From: Thermoplasmata archaeon | GTDB lineage: Archaea > Thermoplasmatota > Thermoplasmata > Lutacidiplasmatales > UBA184 | DNA length: 5,399 bases | Assembly: GCA_030044105.1 (NCBI GenBank) | Contig: JASHWL010000193.1 | Coordinates: 1 to 5,399 of the forward strand | Reading direction: 5' to 3' | In this document: positions 4,844 through 5,399 of the stretch, one piece after another | How the letters are laid out: every line of letters starts with the position of its first letter | Numbering within the stretch: position 1 is the first letter of the stretch | Made by a program: the position numbers and the translations under genes | Notes under the pieces: generated by a model | Databases searched by the model: none | The model's input: only the letters and a program-made list of their open reading frames with translations | Told to the model about the DNA's origin: nothing

Positions 4844-5280
4844 GCCGGTTCGAGCTTCTTCCGGGCGTTGTCGAAGAGCCCGGCGGCCTTCTTGTCGACC
4901 GTGCTGCGCACGATCCGCTCGCCCAGCGTCGCGATCGGTCCGCTGAGCGCGACCTCGCCCGACCAGTGGACGGAGGTCCCTCCGTTCGCGACCGTGAGCT
5001 GGATCGTCAGGTCGGCGTCCACGCCGCTGCCGAGGCCGGAGCCCTGGATCTTCGCCTCGAGCGAGGTCGGCGCCGTGCGGGCCACGTAGGTCCCGCGCAC
5101 CCGGAACGTGCCCCGGATGAACGAGACGCCGGTGGTGACCGTGCCCTCGAAGTGGTCCGCGTCGACGGCGTGCACCTGGTGGGGATCGTCGAGGCAGTCG
5201 AGCAGGGCCACCGGATCGCCGAAGAACGCGAACACCTTGTCGGGCGTCGCGCGGACGCTGAAGTCGCCCTCGATGTGCAT
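4840..5280 (-). CDS. coxG: CoxG-type SRPBCC protein (carbon monoxide dehydrogenase subunit G family)
   Basis: 146 residues, matching the usual length of the single-domain form. The pattern is typical of CoxG: MHIEGDFSVRATPDKVFAFF at 1-20, DPVALLDCLDD (22-32, where most members have a Pro-Gly after the Leu), a beta-rich middle, GSGLGSGVDADLTIQL (82-97) and TSVHWSGEVALSGPIATLGERIV ending near residue 124. The SRPBCC fold is a helix-grip with a hydrophobic cavity. In Oligotropha, CoxG is needed to attach CO dehydrogenase to the cytoplasmic membrane; more recent work on a mycobacterial homologue, as I recall it, points to quinone binding and electron transfer. There is no signal peptide or C-terminal membrane extension. 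It starts at ATG 5278-5280, 15 bases after the large-subunit stop, with GGGGG (5288-5292) seven bases upstream, so it is in the same operon. It ends by sharing CTAG with the convergent maturation gene. Confidence 0.9.
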   Translation of the reverse strand: MHIEGDFSVRATPDKVFAFFGDPVALLDCLDDPHQVHAVDADHFEGTVTTGVSFIRGTFRVRGTYVARTAPTSLEAKIQGSGLGSGVDADLTIQLTVANGGTSVHWSGEVALSGPIATLGERIVRSTVDKKAAGLFDNARKKLEPA

Positions 5281-5295
5281 CGGAGGGCCCCCGGC

Positions 5296-5399
5296 TCAGT
5301 GCGCGTCCTTCCCGTGGATCGCCCGCCAGACCTTGTGGGCCGAGATCGGGATGTCGATGTTGGTCACCCCGTACGGCTGCAGCGCGTCGATGACGGCGT
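5296..5399 (-). CDS. coxL: C-terminus of a CoxL-type molybdenum hydroxylase large subunit (runs off right edge)
   Basis: The last 33 codons and the TGA stop (5296-5298) are visible; the rest, about 700 or more residues in this family, lies beyond base 5399. The visible tail reads AVIDALQPYGVTNIDIPISA, then HKVWRAIHGKDAH. It matches the end of xanthine-oxidase-family large subunits of the aerobic CO dehydrogenase type, where a helix ending AL.P.GV is followed by DIP/DMP and a VWRAI helix. The molybdenum-cofactor loop that would separate true CO dehydrogenase (AYRCSFR in form I) from other hydroxylases is outside the window. The identification as CoxL therefore rests on this tail plus coxG immediately downstream and the cofactor-maturation gene opposite. 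A glyceraldehyde or other aldehyde oxidoreductase remains possible. Confidence 0.75.
   Translation of the reverse strand, partial: AVIDALQPYGVTNIDIPISAHKVWRAIHGKDAH

Overview
The window is very GC-rich, with third codon positions almost all G or C. It is densely packed with genes and carries one striking AT-rich island (about 1701-1736). The probable first genes of transcription units (at 1680, 3032 and 3122) show no well-placed Shine-Dalgarno site. Instead they have A/T-containing, TATA-like elements about 26-31 bases upstream of the start codon, while the internal cistrons do have G-rich ribosome-binding sites. That pattern suggests an archaeon with leaderless transcripts, for example a high-GC soil or sediment Thermoplasmatota lineage. 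A high-GC bacterium (Actinomycetota, Chloroflexota and similar) is not excluded, because no rRNA or informational gene is present to settle it.

Left block, minus strand (1-1698): a SufR-like winged-helix regulator with three C-terminal cysteines, then a short-chain dehydrogenase, then the N-terminal 98 codons of a QueA-like SAM-dependent ribosyltransferase-isomerase that runs off the left edge. Both junctions are 4-base ATGA overlaps, so the three genes look like one translationally coupled operon transcribed from the AT-rich island.

Middle block, minus strand (1733-3032): a protein with a PH-like N-terminal region and a C-terminal zinc ribbon, followed 13 bases later by an integral membrane protein made of two similar halves, each with an ExxE motif near the start of its first helix. 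It resembles the GDT1/LysE/FTR1 kind of cation transporter. Function is not established for either gene.

Right block (3122-5399): molybdenum-hydroxylase genes. On the plus strand is a single long gene encoding a three-part protein: a MocA-type molybdopterin cytidylyltransferase, an XdhC/CoxI cofactor-maturation factor and a YHS metal-binding domain. Facing it on the minus strand are coxG (an SRPBCC-fold membrane-recruitment factor) and the last 33 codons of a CoxL-type large subunit, whose operon continues off the right edge. The fusion protein would make, load and possibly sulfurate the molybdopterin-cytosine-dinucleotide cofactor used by that enzyme. The convergent genes share the tetranucleotide CTAG as both stop codons.

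The 89-base divergent intergenic region (3033-3121) contains a perfect 16-base palindrome. No tRNA, rRNA, CRISPR array, insertion sequence or long repeat was seen. No stretch of 300 bases lacks a gene.
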